Shown piece by piece: positions 60,541-64,000 of a stretch of 64,000 nucleotides of DNA (positions within the stretch are counted from its first letter, which is position 1; every line of letters begins with the position of its first letter). The stretch is from Glandiceps talaboti (lineage: Eukaryota; Hemichordata; Enteropneusta; Spengelidae). The notes beneath the pieces were generated by a model that did not search any database, was not told the DNA's origin, and worked only from the letters and a program-made list of their open reading frames with translations. The position numbers were made by a program, and so were the translations under genes. The stretch covers positions 4,914,453 to 4,978,452 of the forward strand of contig NC_135571.1 in assembly GCF_964340395.1 (NCBI RefSeq), written 5' to 3'.

Positions 60541-63500
60541 ATGCACCACGGTTTACTTCGATCAACCATGGCGGCGCCCATCAGTCCAAACAATACACTG
60601 ATCGATCTAGATGTTGTGTACGATATTTGGCATAACAGTAAAGCTATTGGCTACTCAGAAGTTCCAAATAGTGTGTTTGCTTTACATATGATAAAAATTC
60701 ACAGACAGTATTGTGAGGAATGTTTCCCAAGTGATTGTCAACAACAAGATGGTGATCGCAGTCATGGCAGTTACCACTCCAGTGGTGTTGCTGCTGTTAG
60801 CCAGAGACAAGTCAAAATGGAGACATCGACAGAGTGTGACACCCTAAGTGATGATATATCACAGTCTACGTCAATTACGATAAAGTAAGCCAGTTTAATT
60901 CATAGTCTGCATTTGTTCATTTATTTCACGAAAAATTGCAGAATGGTGACGACTATTTTCCTGTGCAATGTCACAACGCCCTTGTTTATAGCCCGGGTTC
61001 ATAGACGGATTACTTCATCGTCCCAATCTCAACTAGACCCGGCCCAATATCAACTCGTTCCCATTTTCAAAAGCTCATGGTTAAATGATTATTTGAAGTA
61101 AATCAAACACTACAACGACTTAGCTAGTAAGGGATCCTTCAGTAATTATGAAGGGGGGGGCAAAGGATTGGGGGGAGGGTCATGTTTTAGAAACCTGTCC
61201 AAGGGGAACGGTCATATTTTAGAACCCGTCCAGGGGGAGGGCCACATTTTATGTTGACTCATTTTATGACCTACCTGGATTCTGTTTTATGGAGTCAGGT
61301 ATAAAATATTTTAGTACATAGTCGGTATATACTGTATAATTTGAAACTGAAACTGCAGCTTTATGTTTGCTGAAATTTGTACATGGCTACTTGTGCAAAT
61401 ATAATTCTGAGTACAAAGTTCATAGTTACGTACTGTATGTGTGTCATTGTCTCTGAACGTACAAATAAGTAATATAGTGTAGTTCCACCACAGACAAGTA
61501 AGAATTGATACTTGTCTGTGGTTCCAATTACCTATAACATGATGATGTACAGAGTCAAGCGACACATATTAATTTGATGCAACGTCACTACTGTATTTGA
61601 AAGTATAAATATTGGTACCACATTTTGTCTGTCGAGGAGAAAAGTCTACTATGATATTTGATTTCTGTGATGACATTCATGCTTCAACTCGCACCATTAT
61701 CTGAACTATCCATTCCTTTGGCAAGTTCACACTTTGTTTATACATATGGTAATTATGCATCACCTACAATGCTTTCTCACAGAATGATTTTATTTGAATT
61801 GTCTTTCAACCAAATATACATGTCATATGATGTTTGAGAGACACATAGTGTCAGTGACAACAATAAAGCCACAATAGAAGGGGAGAAACTTCCAGCTTTC
61901 AAAAATTACAGTACATAGTGTAAAGGTAGCCCATGTAATTATAAATATCAAGCAATGATGTCGGAGCCAATGTATGTCAATTCATCATCACCAACCAGAA
62001 AATACTGTATTAATGTTATATTGCATAGCCCTTACGGCGAATCACAAATGCATATTAATTACACTGCAGTTATTCACTGATGTCAGTCGTTACATGGAAA
62101 TAAGTATGGGGTGTAATATTTTGTATACAGTATTCACAATGTAGTCTCAGTAAGTGATCCAAGTACTCGAAAATGCACAAAGCCTTCATTGCTCTGGCAA
62201 GAATCCCATACAAAATAAATAATTTACTTAAAAGTAGAAAAATAACAGTGGCCATTCTATATGTAAATTGAGGTCTATATGGGTCAATAGTTCATACATT
62301 GTACCATGTGACATGGTCTAAGCCAAAAACAGAAGGCTGCATGAGAAAACTGTATTATTAAAAACTTATATTTACTGACGTACACACCCATCTACAGTAC
62401 AGATCAAGCATAATGGGATGTTGTGCATGAACTATGCTTGCATCTTTAAAGCATCATGCTGGATACGTTTATGAACAATGCTCTTGGGGATTAGTGTATG
62501 TAAACAGCTTTCAATTTGCACCTTTGAGGTGTCCACAGAGCATCTCATTAACGGTGCATCAAGTTAACAATGTATCAGCATCTCATTATAAACATTGCAT
62601 CTATTGGCATCTAGATAGCAGAGTACAGGATTATTGCTAAGTCACAAAGTATGTGTGCATAAAGTGCTGTTTATTTTGTATGAGAGATGCAAGCATTGTT
62701 AAACATTTCTACCCATGTTTTACCAATAGATATGTGAAATTAGAAACCACAGATGACCAGTATCAACAAGACTCAGAGGAGATGACAACTGGACAGGATA
62801 GATATGTGAAATCAGAAACCACAGATGGCCAGTATCAACAAGACTCAGAGGAGGTGATGGCAAGTCAAGAACTTGGAACCAACTTCTACTCAGCTGATAA
62901 TCACCAATTATTAAGTACAGAAGACCATTCAGAAACTGTACCAGACTGGGCAAGTGAATGTGGATCAAATAATCATGGCACTCCTGACAATTCTGATACC
63001 AGGTTTGCACAAAATACAAATACAGGTGATAATGTGATGAACTCCGTAACAATAGAGACAGAAGAATGTGAAGATGATAACCAACAAAGAAACAGACAAT
63101 CTCAGTGTTTAGAATACATGTATGAGGACAGGAATGAACATAGGGCTGTTATTGTAGAAAGTCTCGGCAGTAAACCATTTCCAACTGGAGTCACATTGCA
63201 TGGAGATACTGTTGAAAGGATTGATAGTTCACTTTCAGACATTAATGATAACGATAACATTTTGTGTAAAACTTCAGTAAACCCAAACAACAAACATGTA
63301 TGTAAGGAGTGTGGTAAAGAGTTTAATACAAGTGACCATTTAAAGAGACATAGAAGAATCCATACAAATGAAAGACCATTTGTATGTAAGGAGTGTGGTA
63401 AAGGGTTTAATAGCAGTAGGAATTTAATGATGCATAGAAGAACCCATACAAATGAAAGACCATATGTATGTAAGGAGTGTGGTAAAGGGTTTAATAGAAG

Positions 63501-64000
63501 TGGGAATTTAACGATGCATAGACGAATCCATACAAATGAAAGACCATTTGTATGTAAGGAGTGTGGTAAAGGGTTCTATAGCAGTGAGAATTTAAACAGA
63601 CATAGAAGAATCCATACAAATGAAAAAACATATGTATGTAAGGAGTGTGGTAAAGGGTTTAATACGAGTGGGAATTTAAAGACACATAGAAGAATCCATA
63701 CAAATGAAAGACCATATGTATGTAAGGAGTGTGGTAAAGGGTTTAGTAACAGTGGCCATTTAAAGAGACATAGAAGAATCCATACAAATGAAAGACCAAA
63801 TGTATGTAAGGAGTGTGGTAAAGGGTTTAATAGAAGTGACAGTTTAAAAATACATATACGGATACATACAAATGAAAGACCATATGTATGTAAGGAGTGT
63901 GGAAAAGGGTTTAAAGACAATAGTACTCTGAAGGGCCACACAAGAATTCATACAAAGGAAAGACCATTTGTATGTAAGGAGTGTGGTAAAGGGTTTAAAT
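60541..64000 (+). CDS. C2H2 zinc-finger protein B, 2 exons, runs off the window
   Basis: Exon 1 is 60541-60884 and exon 2 starts at 62730; they join in phase 2 exactly as in ZNF A. The frame is still open at 64000. The N-terminal region matches ZNF A (MHHGLLRSTMAAPIS, DIWHNSKAIGYSEVP, CEECFPSDCQQQ) with a small insertion (SGVAAVSQ). It has only two of the 24-residue VK[S/L]E repeats where A has five. The acidic linker is conserved, with substitutions. Fingers start at about residue 303; eight are complete and a ninth is cut by the window end. Their specificity helices (NTSDHLKRH, NRSGNLTMH, YSSENLNRH, SNSGHLKRH, NRSDSLKIH, KDNSTLKGH) differ from A. Expected role: nuclear DNA-binding protein, inverted paralogue of ZNF A. 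No damage is seen within the window. Confidence 0.85.

Larger units (their letters stand above)
53430..64000. repeat. Large inverted duplication carrying the two ZNF genes
   Basis: The left arm (ZNF A, minus) and right arm (ZNF B, plus) are homologous from the promoters through exon 1, intron and exon 2. The right arm leaves the window. The ATGs are at 59685 and 60541 and the exon 2 acceptors at 57230 and 62730, so the symmetry point is near 60.0-60.1 kb, shifted by indels. Confidence 0.88.

Noticed and set aside
59140-61101. 62-codon frame in the introns of both ZNF genes (59140-59328 minus, 60913-61101 plus)
   Set aside because: It is open in both arms, but most differences between the copies change the amino acid, no domain is recognisable, and it lies inside the mirrored intron. 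It looks like chance retention, not coding constraint.

Overview
The window is a stretch of animal nuclear DNA. Genes are split by GT-AG introns, most of them phase 1. The protein families are metazoan: CARD and Death-fold adaptors, an SLC16 transporter, a GT14 glycosyltransferase, a secreted F5/8C-type (fucolectin-like) lectin, and C2H2 zinc-finger arrays. AT-rich DNA, a very heavy load of tetranucleotide microsatellites and the mix of immune and lectin genes suggest a marine invertebrate, perhaps a deuterostome such as a hemichordate or lancelet. The sequence alone does not settle the species. All exon models were built by hand from reading frame and splice consensus; junction phases were checked for each gene.

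Layout. 0.2-1.7 kb (-): an intronless GT14 beta-1,6-GlcNAc-transferase whose tail runs through a GATA microsatellite. 3.0-4.5 kb: a MITE with a 9-bp target duplication and a copy of a dispersed repeat family. 5.8-9.8 kb (-) and 13.0-18.0 kb (+): two divergent paralogues encoding CARD-coiled coil-Death proteins, probably sharing a promoter near 11.1-11.7 kb. 21.0-25.0 kb (+): an SLC16/monocarboxylate-transporter-like gene whose first intron holds a ~0.95-kb minisatellite. 25-35 kb: repeat-rich, with a decayed third copy of the last two CARD-Death exons (29.2-30.0 kb), a tandem duplication just downstream, and a Penelope-like retroelement fragment. 35.2-43.4 kb (+): a ten-exon secreted protein with three fucolectin-like domains. 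48.8-50.3 kb (+): a condensation-domain/alcohol-acetyltransferase-like acyltransferase, probably with one or more upstream exons. 51.7-52.7 kb: a 22-bp minisatellite. 53.4-64 kb: an inverted duplication of a two-exon C2H2 zinc-finger gene (one copy -, one copy + running off the end) with a near-perfect 98-bp-arm palindrome close to its centre.

There is no operon logic here. Two themes recur: local gene duplication (CARD-Death genes, zinc-finger genes, lectin domains) and change in coding length by short tandem repeats (42-bp coiled-coil repeats, 72-bp repeats carrying SUMO-type motifs, 336-bp four-finger blocks, a GATA tail).
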